A stretch of 64,000 nucleotides of DNA from Arthrobacter sp. H35-D1 (GTDB taxonomy: Bacteria > Actinomycetota > Actinomycetes > Actinomycetales > Micrococcaceae): assembly GCF_030063185.1 (NCBI RefSeq), contig NZ_JASISP010000001.1:62001-126000 (forward strand), in the 5' to 3' direction. The notes under the pieces are model-generated. The model ran no database searches, had not been told where the DNA came from, and saw only the letters and a program-made list of their open reading frames with translations. A program made the position numbers and the translations under genes. Positions 46,167 through 55,251 of this stretch are shown piece after piece; the stretch's first letter is position 1, and each line of letters opens with the position of its first letter.

Positions 46167-47117
46167 TCATTCGTCGGCGGTTTCTCGCACCATCGGCCTT
46201 AGGGCCCTTTGGGGAGACGGATTGCTTCCGCGCCAACGCTGTTCGGCGCGTGCACCCCACCAAGTGGCAACGAGGAGCACTGCGGCACCCATGTATCCGA
46301 GTGTGCCAATCTTGTCTCCGGCGAGGAGCACTCCGACGAGGAGCGCCCATCCTGGTTCCGTGCCCAGAAGCATGCCTGCACGTGACGCCGAGGTGTGCTT
46401 CGTTGCCCACAGCTGCCCCAGAAACGCGAAGATGGTGCAGCCGAGACACAGATAGGCAATGGTGAGCCAATTCGCGACGCTAAAGCCAGGGAGATGCTCC
46501 AGCAGCGAGTTTCCGCCCCACGCAGCGAATATGACCGCGCCGAACATGATCTCAACCGTGGTCAATCCCAGCACGTCGGTGTTCCTGCCGACGGTGAACC
46601 GTGCCTCGGCAACACCGAGCAGGGCTCGTGTTGCTGCCGCGATGAGCATGAGCCCGTCGCCGAGGTTGAACCCGGAGAAGCCTTGCCCGCCCACGAGGAG
46701 CGTGATGCCGATGAGGGCAAGCAGGATGCTTGCGATCAGGGACGGTGAAAGCCGTCTTTTGGTGAGCGTGGATTCGAGGATCGGGGTGAGGAGAATGGAC
46801 AGAGCGATGATGAGTCCTGCGTTTGTGGCACTTGTGAGCGTGACACCGATCGTTTCCAGCGCGATGGTCGCCGCGCGGAGGGTTCCAAGCAGGATGCCGG
46901 GGAGTGTCGAGTCACGGAGCCGAACTTTTGGTCGGGCGAGGTTCACACACAACAAGATCACCGCTGCGGGTACGAAGCGGGCACACATCACCGCGGCGGC
47001 AGACGAGGCCACCGCCAGATCTTGGGTTGCCAGATAGCTGCCGCCCCACATTATTGCGACGATCAGGAGTATTAAGTCGGGAAACAGGCGGCGGGCCGAG
47101 GGGGGAGCGAAGGACAT
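46167..47117 (-). CDS. EamA-family transporter
   Basis: A 316-residue drug/metabolite exporter with ten predicted helices in two EamA repeats: the first begins LFPDLILLIVAIMWGGSYLATQDLAVASSAA, the second near GFNLGDGLMLIAAATRALLGVAEARF. Start ATG 47117 has no ribosome site but sits 6 bases after a good -10 box, so the mRNA is probably leaderless. It is divergent from a LysR gene that likely controls it. Substrate unknown. Confidence 0.88.
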   Translation of the reverse strand: MSFAPPSARRLFPDLILLIVAIMWGGSYLATQDLAVASSAAAVMCARFVPAAVILLCVNLARPKVRLRDSTLPGILLGTLRAATIALETIGVTLTSATNAGLIIALSILLTPILESTLTKRRLSPSLIASILLALIGITLLVGGQGFSGFNLGDGLMLIAAATRALLGVAEARFTVGRNTDVLGLTTVEIMFGAVIFAAWGGNSLLEHLPGFSVANWLTIAYLCLGCTIFAFLGQLWATKHTSASRAGMLLGTEPGWALLVGVLLAGDKIGTLGYMGAAVLLVATWWGARAEQRWRGSNPSPQRALRPMVRETADE

Positions 47118-47123
47118 GCTTTT

Positions 47124-47152
47124 ACTGTAGGGAGCCGATTCGTACAGAACAA
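47124..47152 (-). promoter_or_regulatory. EamA gene promoter
   Basis: On the minus strand, TTGTTC (47152-47147) and TACAGT (47129-47124) are separated by exactly 17 bases. Transcription would begin at or next to the ATG at 47117, implying a leaderless mRNA. Confidence 0.6.
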
Positions 47153-47188
47153 CGGGCACTGTCTTCAATATCCCGTAAGCTGGGCTTC

Positions 47189-48139
47189 ATGGAAGTGCAT
47201 CATCTTCGAACGTTGCGAGAACTCAGGGACCGGGGCTCGGTCACTGCGGTGGCTCAGGCGCTGCACCTCTCCCCGTCCGCGGTCTCCCAACAGCTTGCCT
47301 CGCTGCAACGGGGAATCCAGATTCCCCTGACTGAGCAGAGGGGCCGCGTGCTGGTGCTCACACCCGCGGGGGAACGCCTTGCAGATGCCGGAAGCGAAGT
47401 GCTCGAATCCCTCGCGCGCGCCGAGAATTCAGTCCCCGAGTATCTCCTGGCACGTCGAGAGCCCGTTTCGGTCACGGCTTTTCACAGTGCCGGACTAGCC
47501 TGGTTCCCGGCGCTCATCGCAAGCAGCCTCAGCGATTCCGACGGGCCGATGGTGCGTTGCCGGGACGAGGACGTATCGATCAACGGGTTCGTCGATTTGG
47601 TCGGCGACCATGATGTGGTGATCGCCCACCGTCCGCTAGCCTCAGATCCTTGGCCGACCCGCAGGGTGCATGTCACACCCGTGCTGCAGGAACCGATCGA
47701 CTTGGCCATCCCCCGGGAACATCCATTGGCCAAGCACGAGACGGTGTCCCTGGCTGATCTGGTGGGGGAAACCTGGGTGGCAGCGCACGAGGGCTTCGCC
47801 TTGGAACCACTCATTGTCCAGGCGATGTTTGCCACTGCGGGCACCCCGCTCAAGATTACGCATCGTGTCAATGAGTTCAATTTGGTGGCGGCGATTATCG
47901 CCGAGACCCGCACGGTGGGCCTGCTGCCTCGGTACACCGGACTGATTCCATATTTTCGGGAGGACGTGGTGCTGCGCCCGATCAAGGGCCTTGTCCTTGG
48001 TCGCCACATCGATATCCTGACGAGGCCCGAAGCACGAACCCGAGTGAGCACCCGCACCGTGATCGACCGCATCACCAAGATTGCCGAGGAAACCCGCCGC
48101 CTCTCGGAAGGGAAGCTAGAGCGGCGCCTACCCAGCTAG
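47189..48139 (+). CDS. LysR-family regulator
   Basis: A 316-residue LysR-type regulator from ATG 47189. Its N-terminal helix-turn-helix is EVHHLRTLRELRDRGSVTAVAQALHLSPSAVSQQLASLQR, typical of the actinobacterial ArgP-like subgroup, followed by the effector domain (PVSVTAFHSAGLAWFPALIASSL). It is divergent from the EamA exporter with a 71-base gap containing the exporter promoter, so it is the likely controller of export. ArgP/LysG-type regulators govern amino-acid exporters; the EamA partner fits but the ligand is unknown. Confidence 0.87.
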   Translation: MEVHHLRTLRELRDRGSVTAVAQALHLSPSAVSQQLASLQRGIQIPLTEQRGRVLVLTPAGERLADAGSEVLESLARAENSVPEYLLARREPVSVTAFHSAGLAWFPALIASSLSDSDGPMVRCRDEDVSINGFVDLVGDHDVVIAHRPLASDPWPTRRVHVTPVLQEPIDLAIPREHPLAKHETVSLADLVGETWVAAHEGFALEPLIVQAMFATAGTPLKITHRVNEFNLVAAIIAETRTVGLLPRYTGLIPYFREDVVLRPIKGLVLGRHIDILTRPEARTRVSTRTVIDRITKIAEETRRLSEGKLERRLPS

Positions 48140-48264
48140 TGCCCTAGGAATGGCTTTTGGGACCATTGGACGAAGCGTCCTGATTGCAACAAGTGCGCTG
48201 CTGCAGCCCCGATCTGATGACATTCTCCGATGAGCGCGAAGTGGTCAAGGGTAAACTAGGTAAC

Positions 48265-48483
48265 GTGAACAGCAGTGTCGGGCGCATCGCCCTCATCGCC
48301 ATCGGTTTGATCGCTGTGATCATCGGTGGAGTATTCGCCGGGCAGGGAGTGAACCTGATCCCGGGAAGTTTCATGACCGGTAACCGAATGTGGCTCTCCA
48401 TCGGGCTGATCGTCGCGGGCGTCGGCATCATCCTTCTGGTGCTCGGCCTACATCGACCCAAGACGGGCCGCCCGAGCAAATGA
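48265..48483 (+). CDS. Small two-helix membrane protein
   Basis: A 72-residue protein from GTG 48265, with AGGTAAC just upstream; the upstream frame extension is not membrane-like. Two hydrophobic helices (IALIAIGLIAVIIGGVFAG and MWLSIGLIVAGVGIILLVLGL) flank a short polar loop, GVNLIPGSFMTGNRM, and the tail is basic. Similar small proteins are widespread in actinobacteria without known function. Confidence 0.7.
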   Translation: MNSSVGRIALIAIGLIAVIIGGVFAGQGVNLIPGSFMTGNRMWLSIGLIVAGVGIILLVLGLHRPKTGRPSK

Positions 48484-48789
48484 GGCTCAGCCGGGGTGCA
48501 TGTCTAGGTCTGTCCCGAATCTGATTTCCGGGCAAAACAGAAGCCCCGAGGAGAACGGGGTCTCATCGGGGCGTTTCAAGCGCGTAGTTTCGGCCTCCAG
48601 CATGATGTTCTGCCACTCGAGACGGCGCTCCGTACGGGAACCTCTTGCGGGACCCCCAAGCAGTGAACCCGTACCCCTCAGAACGGTAGAGCAAAACCAC
48701 TCAATAAGGTAGACTAGTGATGCTCAAAAAAGTATCTTAGAAGCATTCAATATGGTGTTCTAGTCAAGAAGTGCGGGAGAATCATCGCA
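48484..48789. other. Intergenic stretch, low G+C to the right
   Basis: Apart from the hairpin at 48542-48571 nothing definite is seen. The part after about 48700 is AT-rich, with several TATA-like hexamers (for example TAGACT at 48711) that may serve the next gene. A short open frame at 48500-48712 is not convincing. Confidence 0.4.
48542..48571 (+). terminator. Hairpin after the small membrane protein
   Basis: GCCCCGA (48542-48548) pairs with TCGGGGC (48565-48571), with an inner GAGA/TCTC pairing and an ACGGGG loop. GTTTC follows. Likely terminator. Confidence 0.55.
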
Positions 48790-50061
48790 ATGGATGGGTA
48801 CAAGAGACGGATCATTGATGACTCAATCGATGAGCTCTTCCCTTCGTTCGCTGCAATCTCCATTGATGGGGCTCGTGCGATCGGCAAGACCTCCACCGGG
48901 AAGGAGCGGGCGAAGACAATTCTCGACTTGGACCTCCCTGAAATGCGGCAGCTAATCCAAGCGGACCCCAAGTATCTGAGCAGGGTGGACACCCCCGTCC
49001 TCATTGATGAGTGGCAACATGTCCCCGAGGTCTGGGACCGTGTCCGCCGCCTCGTCGACAGTGACTCGACCGGCGAACGATTCATCCTGGCTGGCAGCGC
49101 TGCACCCGTGGGCCCCCACCTCCACTCCGGAGCCGGCCGTATCATCAGATTCCGGATGCGGCCCCTCTCCATCGCGGAACGCAACTTGGCAACGCCCACC
49201 GTCCGGGTCCGCGATCTGCTCAGTGCAAACACCCCGGACATCCACGGTTCAAGCGACGTCGAACTGCGCGACTATGTCCGCGAAATCGTTGCTTCGGGCT
49301 TCCCGCAGGCTCGGCAGGTGAGTGATCGCGCCCGTGGAGTTTGGCTGGATGATTACATCGAGCGTGTCATCACTCACGACTTCACTGAACAGGGACACCG
49401 CATCCGGCGGCCGGAACTTCTGCGGGGTTGGCTGCGAGGGTATGCTTCGGCCACCGCGTCCGCAACCACGTTTGCGAAGATCGGCGCCAGTCTCGATCCG
49501 GGAGAACCAGCAGGACCGACGAAAAAAACGTCGATCGCCTACCGCGACGTTCTCAGCAGCCTATCTCTGCTCGATCAAGTCGACGCCTGGTCGCCCCGCC
49601 GGAAGCTCCTGGCACGAGCGGCCCTCGCGCCGAAGCACTTTCTCGCCGACCCGGCACTCTCCGCGCGCCTGCTCAACCTCAACGAGGTTAAACTGATGTC
49701 TGCCGCTGAGCCCACGACCAACAATGGGGACCGAACTCGCCTCGGCGACTTCTTCGAGGCACTCGTAGCTCTTAGCCTCCAGACCTACGCAGCGGCAAAC
49801 GATGCGCAGGTCTCCCACTTCCGCGACCATGACGGGCGCCGCGAAATTGACTTCATTGTCCACCGAGGGCACGCAGAAGCCGTGGGCTTTGAAGTGAAGC
49901 TAAAGTCCTCGATCACCGACCACGACGTTCGTCACCTTCTCTGGCTGAAGGAGTCACTCCCCGACCAAATCGTCGACCTCGTCGTCATCAACACCGGCGC
50001 CCACGCCTATCGCCGACAAGATGGCGTGGCGGTCATCCCGCTCGCGTTGCTCACCGCCTGA
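48790..50061 (+). CDS. AAA ATPase with DUF4143 domain
   Basis: A 423-residue orphan ATPase of the AAA_14/DUF4143 family. Walker A is GARAIGKT (residues 27-34) and Walker B is VLIDEWQ (near 71). The middle region has the usual winged-helix-like DUF4143 blocks (LRDYVREIVASGFPQAR, DYIERVITHDF, SIAYRDVLSSLSLLDQVDAW). The C-terminus (RREIDFIVHRGHAEAVGFEVKLKSS) carries a PD-(D/E)xK-like D...ExK arrangement. Members are common in accessory regions and their role is unknown; some are suspected in defence or nucleic-acid processing. Lower G+C and lack of operon partners suggest acquisition. Confidence 0.87.
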   Translation: MDGYKRRIIDDSIDELFPSFAAISIDGARAIGKTSTGKERAKTILDLDLPEMRQLIQADPKYLSRVDTPVLIDEWQHVPEVWDRVRRLVDSDSTGERFILAGSAAPVGPHLHSGAGRIIRFRMRPLSIAERNLATPTVRVRDLLSANTPDIHGSSDVELRDYVREIVASGFPQARQVSDRARGVWLDDYIERVITHDFTEQGHRIRRPELLRGWLRGYASATASATTFAKIGASLDPGEPAGPTKKTSIAYRDVLSSLSLLDQVDAWSPRRKLLARAALAPKHFLADPALSARLLNLNEVKLMSAAEPTTNNGDRTRLGDFFEALVALSLQTYAAANDAQVSHFRDHDGRREIDFIVHRGHAEAVGFEVKLKSSITDHDVRHLLWLKESLPDQIVDLVVINTGAHAYRRQDGVAVIPLALLTA

Positions 50062-50282
50062 ATGGCAGCATGCGGGCACAGAAAGGTGTGAAGCCGCTCG
50101 CGCCGACGTTCGAGGTGCCGCGCCCGCGAGCGGAACGCTGAATGAACAAAGTCCAATCGAATGCGGCGCATGGACGCTGTCTTTTGGAACGAGACACGGA
50201 AGATGTTGTCCATTTGCCGACATCTTCGCCCTTCCAATCCTAGTCTTTTGGTAGTTTTCCCCCGCAACTTTAGGCTCAATTC

Positions 50283-50972
50283 ATGCCTGAAATTTCTGCT
50301 GCGGTGCAGCTAACGTTCGAGTCTTTTGACGATGTTGCCCCCTCACCAGTTTGGGTGGAGGTCGCAGCCGTCTTTAGTTCATCGTTCTCTGCAACTCCGT
50401 ATTTTGAAGATCCTGACGAGCTATCTCAAATTGTCGTCTGGGGCCCAGGGCAAGTTGCACACGTTGGCGGGAGACTTACGATAGCCCGATGCGCCGGGAG
50501 AGTTGTGGGTTTTGCTCTAGTGCACGGTCTTGAGGGTGATGACTCATGGGAGGGGGCTCTCTCATCGATGGCCAGCTCCGATAGTCGTATTGAGGGTATG
50601 GTCGTGTGCCCCCGAAACGTGATCGTAGTCCACGAGCTTGCTGTCGACTCCGAATATCGGGGTCAAGGCATTGCCAAGTCCTGTCTTGCCATGACAGTCG
50701 ATAACCGCGTTGAATCTGACGTTGTTCTAGGCGTCTACGACCAGGCCAAGGATGCGCGCCTGATGTACGAACGGTGGGGATTCGAAGATCTCGGGACTAC
50801 ATATATCCAAGACGGAGCGGTCATGTTGCGGGTTCTGGCAGCCAGGCTCGGCGAACTGCGCCTTTCTGATGAAGGTTCACGGCAAGTGCTGACGCCTTCT
50901 GGAAATGACATTTTCCGCGTTGCAGTATCCGTAAGGGGTGCCTCGTATAGGCCTAGCCAAAGTGTCCCGTAA
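50283..50972 (+). CDS. GNAT-family acetyltransferase
   Basis: A 229-residue N-acetyltransferase. The acetyl-CoA motif is HELAVDSEYRGQGIAKSCLA near residue 122 with the RGQGIA loop, and the C-terminal YDQAKDARLMYERWGFEDLG is a standard GNAT ending. The N-terminal 60 residues are an additional aromatic-rich segment, and there is a C-terminal extension of about 45 residues. G+C is visibly below that of neighbours. Substrate unknown. Confidence 0.82.
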   Translation: MPEISAAVQLTFESFDDVAPSPVWVEVAAVFSSSFSATPYFEDPDELSQIVVWGPGQVAHVGGRLTIARCAGRVVGFALVHGLEGDDSWEGALSSMASSDSRIEGMVVCPRNVIVVHELAVDSEYRGQGIAKSCLAMTVDNRVESDVVLGVYDQAKDARLMYERWGFEDLGTTYIQDGAVMLRVLAARLGELRLSDEGSRQVLTPSGNDIFRVAVSVRGASYRPSQSVP

Positions 50973-51446
50973 GACGGGGTCCCTCACCTGCTCAAGCGCA
51001 ACCACAAATCTCCCAATCAAAAACCAGTTTGCCTCCGCAACCACCAGGTTCCGGTAACACCCGCCCGCAAAAATACCAGGTGAAGGGATGGCGGACCCAA
51101 TGCGTGACAACTTCTCAAGCCCGAAGGGACCTCCCCTGTAAGCCAAACGAAACCTCACAACGCCGTTTGTCAGAGTCTGGCATGTCTCTGTCGGCTTGAT
51201 CGCAGTCCCCGGGATCTTTTGGCACCTCCCCCTGCAGGCCGTTGCATCCAGCAATGCCGGCCCCTATCAGGAAAGTGACACGAAATTGAGAATTTTGGCC
51301 ATCTGAGCCGTTGCATCACGGACGAGCTGCGGGTTTCACCGAATACGGGCAGCCCTGGACCCTACACTCCAGATCCTAATTTTTTGCATGCAATGGCTGG
51401 CAAGAACCTCCAGCAACACCTCTGAAAAATAGTTTCCAACCAACCC
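50973..51446. other. Gap with a possible decayed coding region
   Basis: No gene can be supported. On the minus strand 51254-50877 is an open frame of 125 codons with a protein-like stretch (PGIFAGGCYRNLVVAEANWF, then LIGRFVVALEQVRDP), but it has no ribosome site, overlaps the 3' end of the acetyltransferase gene and matches no family I know. It may be the fragment of a lost gene. Confidence 0.3.
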
Positions 51447-51489
51447 TTGACGTGACCGGCGCAACACACTTAGGATGATCGTATACGAT
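51447..51489 (+). promoter_or_regulatory. Homoprotocatechuate operon promoter and operator
   Basis: TTGACG (51447-51452), an 18-base spacer and TAGGAT (51471-51476) form a sigma70-type promoter. Immediately downstream, covering the expected transcription start, is the perfect 12-base palindrome ATCGTATACGAT (51478-51489). GTATAC-centred palindromes are typical GntR/FCD-family operators, and a GntR gene is second in the operon. Confidence 0.65.
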
Positions 51490-51550
51490 TTCGTACTTGA
51501 TAGCCGGGGCCGGAAAGATCGCCCCCCGCAACCGATCCCAGGAGAGTTCC

Positions 51551-53023
51551 GTGGAACAAGTCACCGCAGACACGTTCAAGCAGGCCGGCAAGGTCATCGC
51601 CGTCCACCTTGCCTACCAGTCGCGGGCCGACCAGCGTGGGCGCACCCCGGCAAAACCGTCCTACTTCCTGAAGGCTTCCTCGTCACTGAGCCTCAGCGGT
51701 TCGGAAATTGAGCGCCCGGCAGGCTGTGAGCTGCTCGCCTACGAGGGCGAGATCGCCCTGATCATCGGCACGGCGGCACGCCGCGTCAGCCCCCAAGACG
51801 CCTGGTCCCACGTCGGCCACATCACCGCCAGCAACGACCTGGGCGTGTACGACCTCAAGTACGCCGACAAGGGCTCCAACGTCCGCTCCAAGTCCGGTGA
51901 CGGGTTTACCCCGTTCGGCCCGGGACTCATCCCTGCCGACGCCGTCGACCCGGCCGGGCTGCGCGTGCGTACCTGGGTCAATGGCGAGACCGTCCAGGAC
52001 GACACCACCGCGGGCCTGATCTTCTCCTTCAGCCAGATCGTGGCGGACCTGTCCCAGCTCATGACTTTGGAACCCGGCGATGTGATTCTCACCGGCACCC
52101 CGGCGGGATCCTCAGTTGCCGGACCCGGCGACGTCATTGAGGTCGAGGTTGACGCCCCGGCCGCAGGGCTGTCCACCGGACGGCTGAGCACCACCGTCAC
52201 ACAGGGCACCGCCGAGATGGCGGACTTCGGCAACACTCCGAAGGCCACCGATGCCGACCGCGCAGATGCCTGGGGCTCCCCCGAAGCCGCCGGCCTGGCA
52301 CCGGCGGGCCTCAGCGCCGAGCTCAAGCGCAAGCTGACCAGCGTTGGCACCGCCACGCTCAGCGCCCAGCTGCGCAAGCGCGGGCTGAACAACGTCAGCA
52401 TCGACGGGCTGAAGACCACCCGCCCCGAGCTGCGGATCGCCGGCGCCGCCCGCACGCTGCGCTACGTACCCAACCGCGAGGACCTGTTCAAGACCCACGG
52501 CGGCGGCTACAACGCGCAGAAGCGCATCATCAACAACTTGAACGACGGCGACGTCCTCGTCATGGAAGCCCGCGGCGAGCCCGGCACCGGCACCGTCGGA
52601 GACATCCTGGCACTGCGTGCACAGATCAACGGGGCCGCGGCGATTGTCACCGACGGCGGCGTCCGCGACGTTGACGCCGTGGCGGCGTTGGAGATGCCCA
52701 CGTTCTTCACCGGTGCACACCCCGCCGTTTTGGGCCGCAAGCACATTCCGTGGGACACCGACCTGACCATCTCCTGCGGCGGCGCCACTGTCCAGCCCGG
52801 GGACATCATTGTCGGCGACTCGGACGGACTGCTGGTGATCCCGCCGTCGTTGGCGGAGGAAGTGGCCGACGACGCCATCGCCCAGGAACACGAGGAAACG
52901 TTCATCGCGCAAATGGTCGCCGAAGGCAACAGCGTCGAGGGTCTGTACCCGATGAATACGTCCTGGCGAGCGAAGTTCTCCGAGTGGGCCCCAACCCACC
53001 CCAACCCGGCAGTGCAGCCGTGA
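51551..53023 (+). CDS. Bifunctional FAH-family (HpaG-like) and RraA-like fusion
   Basis: A 490-residue protein from GTG 51551 behind GGAGAG. Residues about 20-220 form an FAH-family domain (YEGEIALIIG with the ExE metal ligands, SNDLGVYDLK, LIFSFSQIVADLSQLMTLEP, GDVILTGTPAGSS) as in HpaG, the OPET decarboxylase/HHDD isomerase of the homoprotocatechuate path. Residues about 255-475 are an RraA/HMG-aldolase-like domain (GGGYNAQKRIINNLNDGDVLV, AAAIVTDGGVRDVDAVAAL, GDIIVGDSDGLLVIPP) with the conserved Arg-Asp. E. coli HpaG is instead two FAH halves. One half here may do isomerisation and the RraA half decarboxylation, which is inference. First gene of the operon. Confidence 0.88.
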   Translation: MEQVTADTFKQAGKVIAVHLAYQSRADQRGRTPAKPSYFLKASSSLSLSGSEIERPAGCELLAYEGEIALIIGTAARRVSPQDAWSHVGHITASNDLGVYDLKYADKGSNVRSKSGDGFTPFGPGLIPADAVDPAGLRVRTWVNGETVQDDTTAGLIFSFSQIVADLSQLMTLEPGDVILTGTPAGSSVAGPGDVIEVEVDAPAAGLSTGRLSTTVTQGTAEMADFGNTPKATDADRADAWGSPEAAGLAPAGLSAELKRKLTSVGTATLSAQLRKRGLNNVSIDGLKTTRPELRIAGAARTLRYVPNREDLFKTHGGGYNAQKRIINNLNDGDVLVMEARGEPGTGTVGDILALRAQINGAAAIVTDGGVRDVDAVAALEMPTFFTGAHPAVLGRKHIPWDTDLTISCGGATVQPGDIIVGDSDGLLVIPPSLAEEVADDAIAQEHEETFIAQMVAEGNSVEGLYPMNTSWRAKFSEWAPTHPNPAVQP

Positions 53024-53700
53024 TCACCCAGTCGGTCGACGCACCTGCCGGCAGCAAGTCCGAGCAGGCCTACGCGGCCATCAAGGAAAAGATCCTGGCC
53101 GGGAAATACACCCCCGGCTACCGGCTGGTGCTGGCCAAGATCGCCGACGACCTGGGTTTCTCCGTGGTCCCGGTCCGCGAGGCCATCCGCCGGTTGGAAG
53201 CGGAAAGCTATGTCACCTTTGAGCGCAATGTCGGCGCCACGGTGGCCGGGATAGACCCCACCGAATACCTGTACACCATGCAGACCCTGAGCATCGTGGA
53301 AGGCGCCGCAACAGCACTTTCCGCGCCCCGCATCATGCCCGCGGACGTTGCCCGGGCCCGCGCCGTCAACGAAAGAATGCGCGAGTGCCTGGGCCACTTT
53401 GACCCGGTGCAGTTCACGGCGTTGAATCTGGAATTCCACAGCATCCTGTTTGAGAACTGTCCCAACCCGCACATCCTGGATCTTGTCCACCGCGGCTGGA
53501 ACCGGCTGCAGGCGCTGCGCTCCTCCACATTCAGCTACGTCCCCGGCCGAGCGCAGCAGTCGGTGGCCGAACATGAAGCACTGCTGGCGCTGATCGAAGG
53601 CGGTGCCGGGCCCGACGACGTCGAACACACCGCACGCGCCCACCGCACCGCCACCCTTGACGCCTACCTGACCCACACCAACCACCCCACCCAGCACTGA
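53020..53700 (+). CDS. GntR-family regulator with FCD domain
   Basis: A 226-residue regulator from GTG 53020, overlapping the previous stop as GTGA. The N-terminal winged helix is SEQAYAAIKEKILAGKYTPGYRLVLAKIADDLGFSVVPVREAIRRLEAESYV. The C-terminal FCD domain has the three expected histidines in NLEFHSILF, AEHEALL and RAHRTATL, which bind metal and effector. Being inside the operon it presumably autoregulates through the GTATAC palindrome at 51478-51489, with an intermediate of the pathway as inducer. Confidence 0.9.
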   Translation: MITQSVDAPAGSKSEQAYAAIKEKILAGKYTPGYRLVLAKIADDLGFSVVPVREAIRRLEAESYVTFERNVGATVAGIDPTEYLYTMQTLSIVEGAATALSAPRIMPADVARARAVNERMRECLGHFDPVQFTALNLEFHSILFENCPNPHILDLVHRGWNRLQALRSSTFSYVPGRAQQSVAEHEALLALIEGGAGPDDVEHTARAHRTATLDAYLTHTNHPTQH

Positions 53701-53717
53701 AGAAAAGGACCAACTCA

Positions 53718-55223
53718 ATGGCCGAGCACTACGTCCCCGAAAACCTTCCCACCCGCATTCAGCACTACATCGACGGAAAGTTCGTCGATTCCGTCAACGG
53801 GGCAACCTTTGACGTGCTGAACCCTGTCTCGAACACCAACTACGCCACCGCCGCCGCCGGCCAGAAGGAAGACATTGACCTGGCAGTGGCCGCTGCGACC
53901 CGGGCCTTCAACGAAGGACCGTGGCCGCGCATGAAGCCACGCGAGCGTTCACGCATCCTGAACAAGATCGCCGACGCCGTCGAAGCCCAGGAAGCCCGCT
54001 TGGCCGAGCTGGAGAGCTTTGACTCCGGCCTGCCCATCACCCAGGCACGCGGCCAGGCGATGCGCGCAGCGGAGAACTTCCGCTTTTTTGCCGACTTGAT
54101 CGTGGCCCAGTTCGACGACGCCATGAAGGTCCCCGGCGCCCAAATCAACTACGTGAACCGCAAGCCCATCGGCGTCGCAGGGCTCATCACCCCCTGGAAC
54201 ACGCCGTTCATGCTCGAATCCTGGAAGCTGGCCCCCTCGCTGGCCTCCGGTTGCACCGTGGTCCTCAAGCCGGCTGAGTTCACCCCGCTCTCCGCTTCGC
54301 TGTGGGCCGTAATCTTCGAGGAAGCCGGACTGCCCCAGGGCGTGTTCAACCTGGTCAACGGACTCGGCGAGGAAGCAGGCGATGCACTCGTCAAGCACCC
54401 CGACGTACCGCTGATCTCCTTCACCGGCGAAACCACCACCGGCCAAACCATCTTCCGCAACGCCGCCACGAACCTGAAGGGCCTGTCCATGGAACTGGGC
54501 GGCAAGAGCCCCTGCGTGGTGTTTGCCGACGCCGATCTGGACGCCGCGATCGACTCCGCACTGTTCGGGGTCTTCTCCCTCAACGGCGAGCGCTGCACGG
54601 CAGGCTCGCGCATCCTCGTGGAGCGCTCCATCTACGACGATTTCTGTGAGAAGTACGCAGCCCGCGCCAAGAACATCGTGGTCGGGGATCCGCACGACCC
54701 CAAGACCGAGGTGGGCGCCCTGGTCCACCCCGAGCACTACAACAAGGTCATGTCCTACGTTGACATTGGCAAGTCCGAGGGCCGCCTGCTGGCTGGCGGC
54801 GGGCGCCCCGACGGGTTGGAGCACGGCAACTACGTGGCCCCCACCGTCTTTGCCGATGTGTTGCCCGACGCGCGGATCTTCCAGGAGGAAATCTTCGGCC
54901 CCGTCGTCGCCATCACCCCCTTCGACAACGACGAGGAGGCGCTGGAGTTGGCCAACGGCGTCAAGTACGGGCTCGCTGCCTACATCTGGACGCAGAATTT
55001 GACCCGCGCCCACAACTTCGCCCAGAACGTGGAGGCGGGCATGGTCTGGCTGAACAGCCACAATGTCCGTGACCTGCGCACGCCGTTCGGCGGTGTCAAG
55101 GCGTCCGGCCTGGGCCATGAAGGCGGATTCCGCTCGATCGACTTCTACACCGACCAGCAGGCCGTGCACATCGCCCTTGGCGCCGTCCACACACCCAAAT
55201 TCGGCGCCTCCACCACCAACTAG
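53718..55223 (+). CDS. hpaE: 5-carboxymethyl-2-hydroxymuconate semialdehyde dehydrogenase
   Basis: A 501-residue aldehyde dehydrogenase that oxidises the ring-cleavage product CHMS to CHM with NAD+. Catalytic Glu is in MELGGKSP and the nucleophile Cys in GERCTAGSR; TPWNTPFMLESWKLAPSLASG is the cofactor-binding block. ATG 53718 follows AAGAAAAGGA. The assignment to HpaE rests on position between the regulator and hpaD and on the family-specific TQNLTRAHNFAQNVEAGMVWLN region. Confidence 0.9.
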   Translation: MAEHYVPENLPTRIQHYIDGKFVDSVNGATFDVLNPVSNTNYATAAAGQKEDIDLAVAAATRAFNEGPWPRMKPRERSRILNKIADAVEAQEARLAELESFDSGLPITQARGQAMRAAENFRFFADLIVAQFDDAMKVPGAQINYVNRKPIGVAGLITPWNTPFMLESWKLAPSLASGCTVVLKPAEFTPLSASLWAVIFEEAGLPQGVFNLVNGLGEEAGDALVKHPDVPLISFTGETTTGQTIFRNAATNLKGLSMELGGKSPCVVFADADLDAAIDSALFGVFSLNGERCTAGSRILVERSIYDDFCEKYAARAKNIVVGDPHDPKTEVGALVHPEHYNKVMSYVDIGKSEGRLLAGGGRPDGLEHGNYVAPTVFADVLPDARIFQEEIFGPVVAITPFDNDEEALELANGVKYGLAAYIWTQNLTRAHNFAQNVEAGMVWLNSHNVRDLRTPFGGVKASGLGHEGGFRSIDFYTDQQAVHIALGAVHTPKFGASTTN

Positions 55224-55251
55224 GCATCCCCCGCTCAAAGAGGAGTACACC

